DNA from: Streptomyces sp. CGMCC 4.7035
GTDB lineage: Bacteria; Actinomycetota; Actinomycetes; Streptomycetales; Streptomycetaceae
Assembly (NCBI RefSeq): GCF_031583065.1
Contig: NZ_CP134053.1
Span: 1,054,001 to 1,118,000, forward strand
Direction of reading: 5' to 3'
Length of the DNA stretch: 64,000 bases
The notes below the pieces were generated by a model. It had not been told where the DNA came from, did no database searches, and worked only from the letters and a program-made list of their open reading frames with translations. Below, one piece after another: positions 1 through 7,456 of the stretch. The first letter of the stretch is position 1. Every line of letters starts with the position of its first letter. A program made the translations under genes and the position numbers.

Positions 1-2
1 AC

Positions 3-2060
3 GGGAAGATCGCGTACGCGCAGCTCACCTTCACCAAGCGGGCGAACGAGGCACCCACACAGCTCGTGCAGGACGTCGTCGACACCGCGCAGGGCGCCGA
101 ACGTGGCGGTCTGCAGGTCGAGTTGGGCGGACAGGCGATCACCCGCATCCAGCAGCCGCCCGCCGGCCTGTCCGAGATGGTCGGCGTCGTGGCCGCGGCC
201 GTCGTGCTGTTCCTCGCCTTCGGCTCGCTCTACGCGATGCTGCTGCCGATCGCCGTCGCGATCTTCGGCGTCGGCATCGGACTGTTCTCCACCCAGCTGA
301 TCAGCCACGTCACGTCCGTGCCCGACATCGCACCGCTGCTCTCCTCGCTGATCGGCCTCGGCGTCGGCCTCGACTACGCCCTGTTCATCGTCACCCGGCA
401 CCGGCGCGGCATCCTGCGCGGTATGGAGCCGGAGGAGTCGGCGGTCACCGCCCTCAACACCTCCGGCCGGGCGGTGCTGTTCGCGGGCGGCACGGTGTGC
501 ATCGCGCTCGCCGGGATGCTGGTGACGAACCTGCGCTTCCTGGACGGCGTGGTCATCGGCACCTCGCTCACCGTGGTGCTGAGCGTGCTGGCGTCGGTCA
601 CCCTGCTGCCGGCTCTGCTCGGACTCCTCGGCCCGCGGGTGCTCGGCCGTCGGCAGCGGCGCCGTCTGGCGGCGAACGGGCCCGAGCCGGAGCGGGCCAG
701 CGGACTTGCGGCACGCTGGTCGGAGACGGTGCAGAAGCGCCCCCGGACGGTCGCCGCGCTCGCCTTGGTCGTCATGGTCGTACTCGCCCTCCCCGTGCTG
801 TCGCTGCGTCTGGGCGCCGCCGACCAGGGCAACGACGACGCGTCGCTGACGACCCGGAAGGCGTACGACCTGCTCGCCGAGGGCTTCGGCCCCGGCTTCA
901 ACGGACCGCTCCAGGTGGTGGCGGTCAGTGGCGACACGGACACCCTGGTCAAGGACATCCGCGACACCCACGGGGTGGCCCGGGCCACCGCGCTGCCGCC
1001 CGCGCAGGGCGTGACGGTCATCCAGGTCGTACCGACCACCTCGCCGCAGTCGGAGCAGACGGACAAGCTCATCGACACGCTGCGCGACGAGGTGATCCCT
1101 CAGGCGGGGGCGAAGGCCCACGTCGGCGGTGTCACGGCGGTCTCGAAGGACTTCGCGTCCGTCACGGGCGACCGCCTGCCGTACTTCATCGCGACCATCA
1201 TCGGCCTGGGCTTCCTGCTCCTGCTGATCGCCTTCCGCTCGCTCGTGGTGCCGCTGACGGCCGCCGTGATGAACCTGATCGCGGCCGCCTCGTCCTTCGG
1301 CGTGCTCGTGGCGATCTTCCAGTGGGGCTGGGGACTCGACCTGCTGGGCCTGGGCAAGGAGGGCCCGATCCAGGCGTTCCTGCCGGTCATCATGCTCTCG
1401 CTGCTCTTCGGCCTGTCGATGGACTACCAGGTGTTCCTGGTGAGCCGGATGCACGAGGAGTGGGTGCACACCAAGGACAACGCCCGCGCGGTCCGGGTCG
1501 GCCTCGCGGAGACCAGCCGGGTCATCAACTCCGCGGCCCTGATCATGGTCTGCGTCTTCCTGGCCTTCGTGCTCAGCGGCAACTCGGGCGCGGCGATGGC
1601 GGGTGTCGGCCTCGCGGCGGCGGTGGCGCTGGACGCGTTCATCCTGCGGACGGCGCTCGTGCCCGCGGCGATGCATCTGTTCGGCCGGGCCAACTGGTGG
1701 CTGCCGGCGTGGCTGGAGAAGCGGCTGCCGCATCTGGCGGTGGAGCCGCAGGAGGAGGCGGCGGAGACCGCCGTGGAAGGAGGGCCCGCCTCGGCCGTCC
1801 ACGGCTTCATCCGTACGGCCGACGGTGACCCGGTCGAGGGCGCGGTGGTGACGCTGCTGTCGAAGGGCGGGCGTCAACTGGACCGCGTCACGTCTCTCGC
1901 CGACGGCTCCTACATCCTCTCGGTGCCGGCACCGGGGACGTATCTGCTGGCGGCCACGGCACCGTCGTATGCCTCACGGGCCCGGCATGTGGTGGTCGAG
2001 GAGGGGCCGCTGGTCTATGACGTGGAATTGGCGGAGGGGGAGGTGGACGCCGTCAACTAG
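3..2060 (+). CDS. MMPL/RND-family exporter, 3' part, with an added C-terminal regulatory-like domain
   Basis: The reading frame is open from base 3, so the start lies outside the window. The visible part has many hydrophobic segments in the MMPL pattern: a cluster of helices, a soluble extracytoplasmic loop (about residues 265-375 of the visible part), then a second cluster with the typical LFGLSMDYQVFLVSRM sequence. MMPL proteins export lipids or small molecules using the proton gradient. After the last helix the protein goes on for about 110 residues and ends in a carboxypeptidase-regulatory-like beta-sandwich (from AVHGFIRTADGDPVEGA). That tail is not part of a standard MMPL protein. The stop overlaps the convergent Uma2 gene by 8 bases. 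Substrate unknown. Confidence 0.9.
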   Translation, partial: GKIAYAQLTFTKRANEAPTQLVQDVVDTAQGAERGGLQVELGGQAITRIQQPPAGLSEMVGVVAAAVVLFLAFGSLYAMLLPIAVAIFGVGIGLFSTQLISHVTSVPDIAPLLSSLIGLGVGLDYALFIVTRHRRGILRGMEPEESAVTALNTSGRAVLFAGGTVCIALAGMLVTNLRFLDGVVIGTSLTVVLSVLASVTLLPALLGLLGPRVLGRRQRRRLAANGPEPERASGLAARWSETVQKRPRTVAALALVVMVVLALPVLSLRLGAADQGNDDASLTTRKAYDLLAEGFGPGFNGPLQVVAVSGDTDTLVKDIRDTHGVARATALPPAQGVTVIQVVPTTSPQSEQTDKLIDTLRDEVIPQAGAKAHVGGVTAVSKDFASVTGDRLPYFIATIIGLGFLLLLIAFRSLVVPLTAAVMNLIAAASSFGVLVAIFQWGWGLDLLGLGKEGPIQAFLPVIMLSLLFGLSMDYQVFLVSRMHEEWVHTKDNARAVRVGLAETSRVINSAALIMVCVFLAFVLSGNSGAAMAGVGLAAAVALDAFILRTALVPAAMHLFGRANWWLPAWLEKRLPHLAVEPQEEAAETAVEGGPASAVHGFIRTADGDPVEGAVVTLLSKGGRQLDRVTSLADGSYILSVPAPGTYLLAATAPSYASRARHVVVEEGPLVYDVELAEGEVDAVN

Positions 2061-2661
2061 TCCTCGGAGTCCCGGCCTTGAGGATCTCGTCGACATCGAG
2101 GCTGACCTTGGCGCCGATGGAGTCGGGCAGAGTGACGATCTCGCCGGGGGCGTACGGGCGATGGTTCTCGTACTTGTCCCCGGCGGGGTCGGTGAGGACG
2201 TGGAGCCGCTGGTGCTTGCGGTCGACGATCACGTAGACCGGGATCTTGGCGCTGGCGTAGGCCTTGACCTTGGTACGCAGGTCGGCCTTCCAGTTGCTGG
2301 AGGTGACTTCCAGGACCAAGCGGAAGGCCACAGGGTCGAAGCAGTTGTTCTCGATGAGGTGCTCGTCGATGCTGGCCTCGACGATGCAGAGATCGGGAAT
2401 CGCATAGTCCTCGGGGCCGTCCGGCAGCCAGACACCGATGCCTTGGTGCACTTCGGTTTCGTCCTCATCGAGACCAGCAGCCTCGAAGGGACGGGCCAGC
2501 TTCTTCAGCGCCCTCGAATGAGCGATGTCCGGGGGTGGCGTCACGAGGATCTGCCCTTCGATGATCTCGACGCGGTGGCCGGGCAGGCGATCCATGATGC
2601 GATTCGCCTCCGCGACCAGCGGTCGATCACCGTGTGGCTGCTCGACGGGTGCTGCGGACAT
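2053..2661 (-). CDS. Uma2 family protein (DUF820, PD-(D/E)XK nuclease fold)
   Basis: A 202-residue protein of the Uma2/DUF820 family, common in Streptomyces and cyanobacteria. It has the restriction-endonuclease-like core: an Asp in IPDLCIVE (about residue 105), a Glu in LVLEVTSS (about 130), then VKAYASAKIPVYVIVDRK. I chose the ATG at 2661 because GGGAGG lies six bases upstream; a longer frame to 2697 has no better site. Biological role unknown; DNA cleavage is inferred from the fold only. It converges on the MMPL gene. A second Uma2 protein lies at 11746-12366. Confidence 0.85.
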   Translation of the reverse strand: MSAAPVEQPHGDRPLVAEANRIMDRLPGHRVEIIEGQILVTPPPDIAHSRALKKLARPFEAAGLDEDETEVHQGIGVWLPDGPEDYAIPDLCIVEASIDEHLIENNCFDPVAFRLVLEVTSSNWKADLRTKVKAYASAKIPVYVIVDRKHQRLHVLTDPAGDKYENHRPYAPGEIVTLPDSIGAKVSLDVDEILKAGTPRTS

Positions 2662-2751
2662 CGCGTGCCTCCCATGGGCTGGTGTCGAGAGCATCATCGT
2701 AGGCAGGCCGGATGCCAGGTGTCCCGTTCGAACCGCTTCACCCGGAAGTGA

Positions 2752-3492
2752 TCACTTGCCCTGCCCCTTGACGGCGGGATCCGGCAGCACCTTGGTCATC
2801 CCCGGCAAGAAGTCCGTGAACAGCTCGTGCACCTCGTGCACGAGCGGCCGCAGCACCCGGAAGCGGGCCAGCGACACACCGCGCGCCGTGAGTCGGGCGC
2901 CGCGCGCGGCGAGCCGGTAGCTGCGCTCGCGCCCCTCGGTCCGGTCGAAGATCCAGTACAGCACGAGCCCCATCTGGGACAGCCACATCAGCTCGGGCAG
3001 CACCTCCCGCAGCTCCTCCGGCACCTTGGTCTTCGCCCCGCGGAGCACCTCCTTGTGGACGCTGATGGCCTCCACGCGCGCGTGCTCCGACTCGGGGGAG
3101 AAGGGGCTGAGCGGGCTGTCCGGGTCGGCGGCGTTCTTGAAGAACTGCACCGCGAACTCGTGGTACGGCGTCGCGACGTCCAGCCACACCCTCAGCACAC
3201 CGCTGAGCCGGGCCTCCAGATCGGTCTCCCGGTCCAGGACCTCACGGACCGCCGCCCGGTGCTCGGCGGCGAGCCGGTCGTAGAAGCCCTGGATCAGATG
3301 TTCCTTGCCGGCGAAGTAGTAGTACGCGTTGCCGACGGAGACCCCGGCCTCCTTGGCGATGGCCCGCATGGTGGTCCCGTCGTACCCACGCTCCTGGAAC
3401 AGCCGCATGGCCGTCTCCAGGATCAGGGTGCGGGTCTGTTCGGACTTGGTGGGCGTACTGCCCGCTTCAGGGCTGTCGTTCTTCGCAGGCAC
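2752..3492 (-). CDS. TetR/AcrR family transcriptional regulator
   Basis: A 246-residue regulator with an N-terminal TetR helix-turn-helix (ETAMRLFQERGYDGTTMRAI then AKEAGVSVGNAYYYFAGKEH, about residues 25-70) and a TetR-type all-helical ligand domain. GTG at 3492 is the likely start; the frame is open further upstream, but that part reads as a shadow of the DCC gene. It lies 11 bases after the DCC gene and is probably the last gene of a three-gene minus-strand operon. Two perfect palindromes in the operon's promoter (4437-4450 and 4482-4495) are the obvious candidate operator, which would make the regulator autoregulatory. Ligand unknown. Confidence 0.88.
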   Translation of the reverse strand: MPAKNDSPEAGSTPTKSEQTRTLILETAMRLFQERGYDGTTMRAIAKEAGVSVGNAYYYFAGKEHLIQGFYDRLAAEHRAAVREVLDRETDLEARLSGVLRVWLDVATPYHEFAVQFFKNAADPDSPLSPFSPESEHARVEAISVHKEVLRGAKTKVPEELREVLPELMWLSQMGLVLYWIFDRTEGRERSYRLAARGARLTARGVSLARFRVLRPLVHEVHELFTDFLPGMTKVLPDPAVKGQGK

Positions 3493-3503
3493 GGAAAGAG
3501 AGC

Positions 3504-4019
3504 CTAACGAGTGGCGCAGGAACCGGTGTCGCAACCCGGCTTTGTGTACGTCCACCCCCACTGCGGGTCGTACGTCCACCCGTCGCCGCGCCGGTAGACC
3601 TTCCCGCCCCACTGCGCCCCGCGCCACTTGGCGGCGGCCAGCACCGCGCCCTTGGCGAGCCTGGCCCCCGAGGGGGTGCTCAGCCGGTGGGCGAGGGGCC
3701 GGTGCTCGCGCAGGGCCCACAGGGTCACGATCCAGGCGGCGGCGCCCCGGTAGACCTGCCCGGCGTCGCCGACCACGGTGATCTCGTCCAGGGTGGCGCG
3801 GTGATCGAGGCCGGGAAAGCGCCGACGGGCCTCTTCCGACCCGGCCGGAACCGGCTCCAGCGGCACCAGTTGCGGCTGCCGTACGAGCCAGTCGCGCACG
3901 TGGGAGCACAGGGAGCACTGGGCGTCGTAGAGGACGGTGAGCCCGTGGACCGGGACGCGCGCGGCGTCCCGGACCCGCGTGGCCGTCACGGTGCTCACGC
4001 CCTCGCCGAGGGTGCTCAT
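3504..4019 (-). CDS. DCC-family thiol-disulfide oxidoreductase-like protein (DUF393)
   Basis: A 171-residue protein with the family signature near its N-terminus: VLYDAQCSLCSHVRDWL, giving the D-x-x-C-x-L-C motif. The CxxC suggests a thioredoxin-like redox role, though no substrate is established for the family. ATG at 4019 overlaps the stop of the upstream membrane-protein gene (ATGA), so translation is probably coupled. The C-terminus is rich in Trp, Tyr and Gly (GWTYDPQWGWTYTKPGCDTG) and has two more cysteines, which is unusual. Confidence 0.85.
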   Translation of the reverse strand: MSTLGEGVSTVTATRVRDAARVPVHGLTVLYDAQCSLCSHVRDWLVRQPQLVPLEPVPAGSEEARRRFPGLDHRATLDEITVVGDAGQVYRGAAAWIVTLWALREHRPLAHRLSTPSGARLAKGAVLAAAKWRGAQWGGKVYRRGDGWTYDPQWGWTYTKPGCDTGSCATR

Positions 4020-4423
4020 GCCCCCGCCGAGGGCGCGGCCCACTCCTGCGGCCGAACGGGCGGCACCTGCTCCCGCTCCATCATCCCGCGCCGCCGGATC
4101 TTGTTGAGTACGAAGACGTTGCCGAGGTGCATCACGCCGAGCACCAGCAGCACCACGCCGAGCTTGGTCGACAGGGCCTCGAAGATCCCGCGGGTGTCTT
4201 CGATGGTGTCGTCGCCGTTCAGATACAGCGCGACGAAGCCGAGGTTGACGAGGTAGAAGCCCACCACGAGCAGGTGGTTGACGGCATCGGCGAGCTTCTC
4301 GTTCCCGTGCAGCACGTCGGCGAGAAAGATCCGTCCGTTGCGGCTGAGCGTGCGGGCCACCCAGACGGTCAGGGCGATGCTGACCAGCAGATAGATGACG
4401 TAGGCGATGACCGTGAGGTCCAT
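4016..4423 (-). CDS. small integral membrane protein, first gene of the TetR-linked operon
   Basis: A 135-residue protein with three or four predicted membrane helices (about residues 5-25, 45-75 and 85-110) and a charged cytoplasmic tail. ATG at 4423 has GGGTGGGG just upstream; an apparent longer frame would run through the operator palindromes and is unlikely. It belongs to a conserved actinobacterial membrane family that I cannot name with confidence. Being first in an operon with a DCC thiol protein and a TetR regulator, it may be the regulated output, but its function is unknown. Confidence 0.75.
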   Translation of the reverse strand: MDLTVIAYVIYLLVSIALTVWVARTLSRNGRIFLADVLHGNEKLADAVNHLLVVGFYLVNLGFVALYLNGDDTIEDTRGIFEALSTKLGVVLLVLGVMHLGNVFVLNKIRRRGMMEREQVPPVRPQEWAAPSAGA

Positions 4424-4436
4424 GTCCCCACCCTTC

Positions 4437-4495
4437 TTGAACGCGTTCAAAACGCTGTCAGGGCTGAATGTACTCCCGTTTTTGAACGCGTTCAA
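4437..4495 (-). promoter_or_regulatory. promoter with two perfect 14-bp operator palindromes
   Basis: TTGAACGCGTTCAA occurs twice, at 4437-4450 and 4482-4495, 45 bases apart. Read on the minus strand, the upstream copy contains a -35-like TTGAAC (4495-4490) followed after 17 bases by TACATT (4472-4467), a good -10. The other copy lies downstream of the expected transcript start. This is the classic layout for repression by a dimeric regulator, here most likely the operon's own TetR protein. Confidence 0.75.
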
Positions 4496-4664
4496 CTCGA
4501 TCGCGAAGGGCTGCCCCTGACGCGCGGTCAGGCGTGGGCGGGCCCACGGGGTGCGAGGTCTTCGTCACCTCGGCATGACTCGATTTCGTCCATGTAAAAA
4601 GTCTGTGATTAGGTGGTGCGCGCCACGGATGAGTGGTAAAGGCTGATTGTGAAAGGAGCGCCCG

Positions 4665-6221
4665 TTGCGATCGAGTCGCATACGGATCCTCGCGACTGTT
4701 CTGGTGTTGACGGGCGTGGGCGTGGGCACGTGGCAGCTGCTGCCGGCCGATGAGAGCAGCGAACGGACGATCACGGTCGGGACGACGGACGCCGTGACGT
4801 CGCTGGATCCGGCCGGGGCGTACGACGCCGGCTCCTGGGCGTTGTTCAGCAGCGTCTACCAGTCGCTGCTGACCTTCGAGCCCGATGGCGTCGAGCCCGT
4901 GCCGGACGCGGCCAAGAGCTGCGCCTTCGTGGGGACGGACCTGCGGACCTACCGCTGCACCCTGCGTGAGGGCCTGAAGTTCCCCAGCGGGCGCGCGATG
5001 ACGGCCGAGGACGTCAAGTACTCCTACGAGCGGGTCAAGCGCATCAACTCCGACGTCGGCCCCGCGACGCTGTTCGCGACCCTGCGCTCGGTCGACGCCG
5101 ACGGGCTCACCGCCACCTTCCATCTGTCCTCGCCCGATGCGACCTTCCCGTTCAAGGTGGCCACCGGCGCCGGTGCGATCGTCGACCACACCAAGTACCC
5201 GGAGAACGGGCTGCGCAAGGACAACGCGGTCGACGGGACCGGTCCGTACCTCCTGACCTCGTACACGAAGGGCAAGGAAGCCGCCCTCGCGCCGAACGCG
5301 GACTACCAGGGCGATGTGAAGGAGATCGGCAAGCCGGTCGTACTGCGCCAGTACGCCGACTCCACCGCCCTGGAGAAGGCGTGGAAGGCGAAGGCGATCG
5401 ACGTCGCCACGAACCAGCTGCCGCCCGCCGTGCTCGCCGGTCTCTCGCTGAGCGACACCAACCAGCGGGTCAGCGAGTCCGAAGGCGCCGAGATCCGCAG
5501 CCTCGTCCTCAACACCGCGGCCGACTCACCCATGCACGAGCGCGGCGTCCGCCAGGCCATCGCCTCGCTGATCGACCGCGATCAGCTGGTCAACAACGTG
5601 TACCAGGGCACTACCGAGCCGCTGTACTCGCTCATCCCGGCCGGTATCACCGGGCACATCACCTCGTTCTTCGACGCCTATCCCGAGGCGGACGCGAGCA
5701 AGGCCCGCGCCCTGCTCGCCGCGGCGGGCGTGCAGACCCCGGTCTCGTTCACCTACGGCTACGTCAAGGGCGGCGGCTCCTCCGGCGCGGAGGCCGCCGA
5801 GCTGAAGAAGCAGCTGGAGGCGAGCGGGCTGTTCAAGGTGGACCTCAAGGGCTACGAGTGGACGGCGTTCCAGAAGCAGTACGCGAGCGGCAAGCTCGAC
5901 GCGTACGGCGTCGGCTGGGTCGCCGACTACCCGGACCCGGACACCTTCACCGCCCCGCTGGTCGGCACCGGCAACACCATGGAGAACGACTACAGCAACA
6001 AGGACGTCGACCACCTGATCCTGAGCAGCCAGCGCTACTCGGACCGCAGCCGGACCGATGCCGACTTCCAGAAGATCCAGCGGGCGGTGGCCGAGGACGT
6101 CCCGCTGATTCCCCTGTGGCAGCGCAAGCAGTACGTGGTCAGCAGTGAGGACGTCGGCGGCGGGCAGTACCTGTCGGACGGCACCGGTGTCGTGCGCCTG
6201 TGGCGACTGGACTGGATCTGA
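4665..6221 (+). CDS. ABC transporter substrate-binding protein, family 5 (peptide/nickel type)
   Basis: A 518-residue extracellular solute-binding protein of the oligopeptide/dipeptide class. The family features are clear: ITVGTTDAVTSLDPAGAYD near the start, a middle region with TAEDVKYSYERVK, and YGVGWVADYPDPDTFTAPL towards the end. The start is TTG at 4665, with AAAGGAG upstream. The N-terminus has one hydrophobic segment (about residues 7-25) but no lipobox cysteine, so it may stay as a signal anchor or be cleaved. No permease or ATPase gene adjoins it, so it is an orphan binding protein or works with a transporter encoded elsewhere. Confidence 0.9.
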   Translation: MRSSRIRILATVLVLTGVGVGTWQLLPADESSERTITVGTTDAVTSLDPAGAYDAGSWALFSSVYQSLLTFEPDGVEPVPDAAKSCAFVGTDLRTYRCTLREGLKFPSGRAMTAEDVKYSYERVKRINSDVGPATLFATLRSVDADGLTATFHLSSPDATFPFKVATGAGAIVDHTKYPENGLRKDNAVDGTGPYLLTSYTKGKEAALAPNADYQGDVKEIGKPVVLRQYADSTALEKAWKAKAIDVATNQLPPAVLAGLSLSDTNQRVSESEGAEIRSLVLNTAADSPMHERGVRQAIASLIDRDQLVNNVYQGTTEPLYSLIPAGITGHITSFFDAYPEADASKARALLAAAGVQTPVSFTYGYVKGGGSSGAEAAELKKQLEASGLFKVDLKGYEWTAFQKQYASGKLDAYGVGWVADYPDPDTFTAPLVGTGNTMENDYSNKDVDHLILSSQRYSDRSRTDADFQKIQRAVAEDVPLIPLWQRKQYVVSSEDVGGGQYLSDGTGVVRLWRLDWI

Positions 6222-6313
6222 CGTACGAGACATCTGACGTACGAGACATCTGACGTACGAGACATCGACGTGCGACGACATCTGACGTACGACGACATCT
6301 GACGTACGACGAC
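6216..6313 (+). repeat. minisatellite of six 16-17 bp units
   Basis: Three exact copies of ATCTGACGTACGAGAC (6216-6263) are followed by three diverged copies of 16, 17 and 17 bases. The array begins inside the last codons of the binding-protein gene, whose stop TGA lies in the first unit, and runs directly into the terminator hairpin. Each unit carries the palindrome ACGTACG or CGTACG, except unit 4 (ACGTGCG). Confidence 0.95.
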
Positions 6314-6353
6314 GGGAGCACGCGCGGCGGCCGCCACGCGTGCTCTCCCTTTA
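6314..6353 (+). terminator. hairpin terminator after the peptide-binding protein gene
   Basis: Arms GAGCACGCG and CGCGTGCTC, plus an inner GGCGG/CCGCC separated by one mismatch, form a long stem that is followed by TCCCTTT. It lies between the plus-strand binding-protein gene and the convergent 6384-6860 gene and could serve both. Confidence 0.8.
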
Positions 6354-6383
6354 AGTCACGCGCTCCTCCGCGTGGCTCGCGGC

Positions 6384-6860
6384 TCAGTCGCCCGAGAACC
6401 CGAAAATCCCCAGGTGGGTGGGCTCGTCGCCGGTGTACAGAACGACGTACAAGCCGGTCCACCGCATGCGGCACTCGTCAAAGAGCGTCTTCGCACGGTC
6501 GGGCGGAAGTCCGATGGCCGCATGGTCCTGGGCGAGCAGCTCCTCGAACCGACCGGGCGTCGGGCGATCGGTGCCGAAGTGATGCACGACGCGCTCGGGC
6601 GCCAGCGGGCGCAGCGTCCCGTAGTCCTCGATGTTGTGGTCCGACGGGGCGGCGGTCGTGTGGACGACGCTGTCGATGTCCAGGATCGAGTGCGTCCCCT
6701 CGTTGCCCATGAACTCCTGGTCCTGCCACAGCTCCTCAAGGTCCCGGTAGGACTCGTCGTCGCCATAGAGTTCCTGGAAGACCTGCGCGTGCAGAGCCTC
6801 CAGGGACTCCTCGACCGTGCCCTTGTACGGAGTGACGTAGTCCCAGCCACTGGCACCCAT
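6384..6860 (-). CDS. conserved hypothetical protein, 158 aa
   Basis: A soluble, acidic 158-residue protein with no signal peptide, membrane helix or motif that I recognise. ATG at 6860 has a strong GGGAGGAG ribosome site. Sequences such as YKGTVEESLEALHAQVFQE near the N-terminus and YVVLYTGDEPTHLGIFGFSGD at the C-terminus look like a conserved Streptomyces family, but I cannot assign a function. It is divergent from the beta-grasp/DUF4132 pair and shares its roughly 200-base upstream region. Confidence 0.75.
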   Translation of the reverse strand: MGASGWDYVTPYKGTVEESLEALHAQVFQELYGDDESYRDLEELWQDQEFMGNEGTHSILDIDSVVHTTAAPSDHNIEDYGTLRPLAPERVVHHFGTDRPTPGRFEELLAQDHAAIGLPPDRAKTLFDECRMRWTGLYVVLYTGDEPTHLGIFGFSGD

Positions 6861-6978
6861 GCGCCGCTCCTCCCGTTCTTCCGGTGCGACATCTACAAGA
6901 TCGCTGTCACCTTAGGGAAGGGGAGTGACACTGGGGCCCGCAGTGAGCGGGAGTATCGCCCGCTCGCCTGGGACCGCT

Positions 6979-7043
6979 CGCTGAGTCGACTCAGCGGCCC
7001 GCGAGGCGCCCCTCCGAACGAGCCGGGGCCCCACTGTCAGTGG
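6979..7043. promoter_or_regulatory. two palindromes in the divergent promoter region
   Basis: CGCTGAGTCGACTCAGCG at 6979-6996 is a perfect 18-bp palindrome, and CCACTGTCAGTGG at 7031-7043 is a second short one, both in the 6861-7063 gap between two divergent genes. They may be operator sites or a leader hairpin for the gene at 7064. I see no convincing -10/-35 pair. Confidence 0.45.
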
Positions 7044-7063
7044 CGCCCCCTACTGTCGGCGGC

Positions 7064-7456
7064 ATGGCAATCGTGACGTTCGTCGACGAGACGACAGCGG
7101 GGGAGCGGGGTGCGGGCTGGGGGCTCGACATCGCTGAGGAGCGGCTCACCGTGCGGGAGCTGATCCGGCGGCGGGTGTTTCAGGAGGTCGCCGAGTACAA
7201 CGCGCGCACTCCGGGCGTGTTCCAGGGGCTGGTGCAGCCCGAGGACGCCGAGCGGGTGCTGAACGGGTACGCCCTGCGGACGCCCCGGCGGATAGACCCC
7301 GAGGCGCAGACCGAGCTGGCGCTGAAGGCCTTTGCGGGGAATGGGTTCCTGGTGCTTGTGGGCGACCGGCAGGTGACCGAGCTCGATGACGAGGTCGAGC
7401 TGGGGTTCGGCACCGAGGTGACGTTTCTGAAGCTCGTTCCGCTGGTGGGGGGATGA
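7064..7456 (+). CDS. beta-grasp (MoaD/ThiS/ubiquitin-like) protein with C-terminal Gly-Gly
   Basis: A 130-residue protein whose last residues are LVPLVGG followed directly by the stop codon. The C-terminal half (VLVGDRQVTELDDEVELGFG then TEVTFLKLVPLVGG) matches the MoaD/ThiS pattern of a short strand, a turn, 'DEV..FLP-V-GG' and a free Gly-Gly. The N-terminal part has a strand and then LTVRELIRRRVFQEV, like helix 1 of the fold, with an insertion of about 45 residues between (47-93). In MoaD, ThiS and ubiquitin the terminal glycine is adenylated and conjugated or thiolated. No E1/ThiF-like, JAB or MoaE gene is nearby. The stop overlaps the start of the DUF4132 gene (ATGA), implying coupled expression. 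Fold assignment is by eye. Confidence 0.7.
   Translation: MAIVTFVDETTAGERGAGWGLDIAEERLTVRELIRRRVFQEVAEYNARTPGVFQGLVQPEDAERVLNGYALRTPRRIDPEAQTELALKAFAGNGFLVLVGDRQVTELDDEVELGFGTEVTFLKLVPLVGG

Noticed and set aside
6216..6313. A CRISPR array
   Set aside because: The units are head-to-tail without spacers and no cas gene is present; it is a minisatellite.
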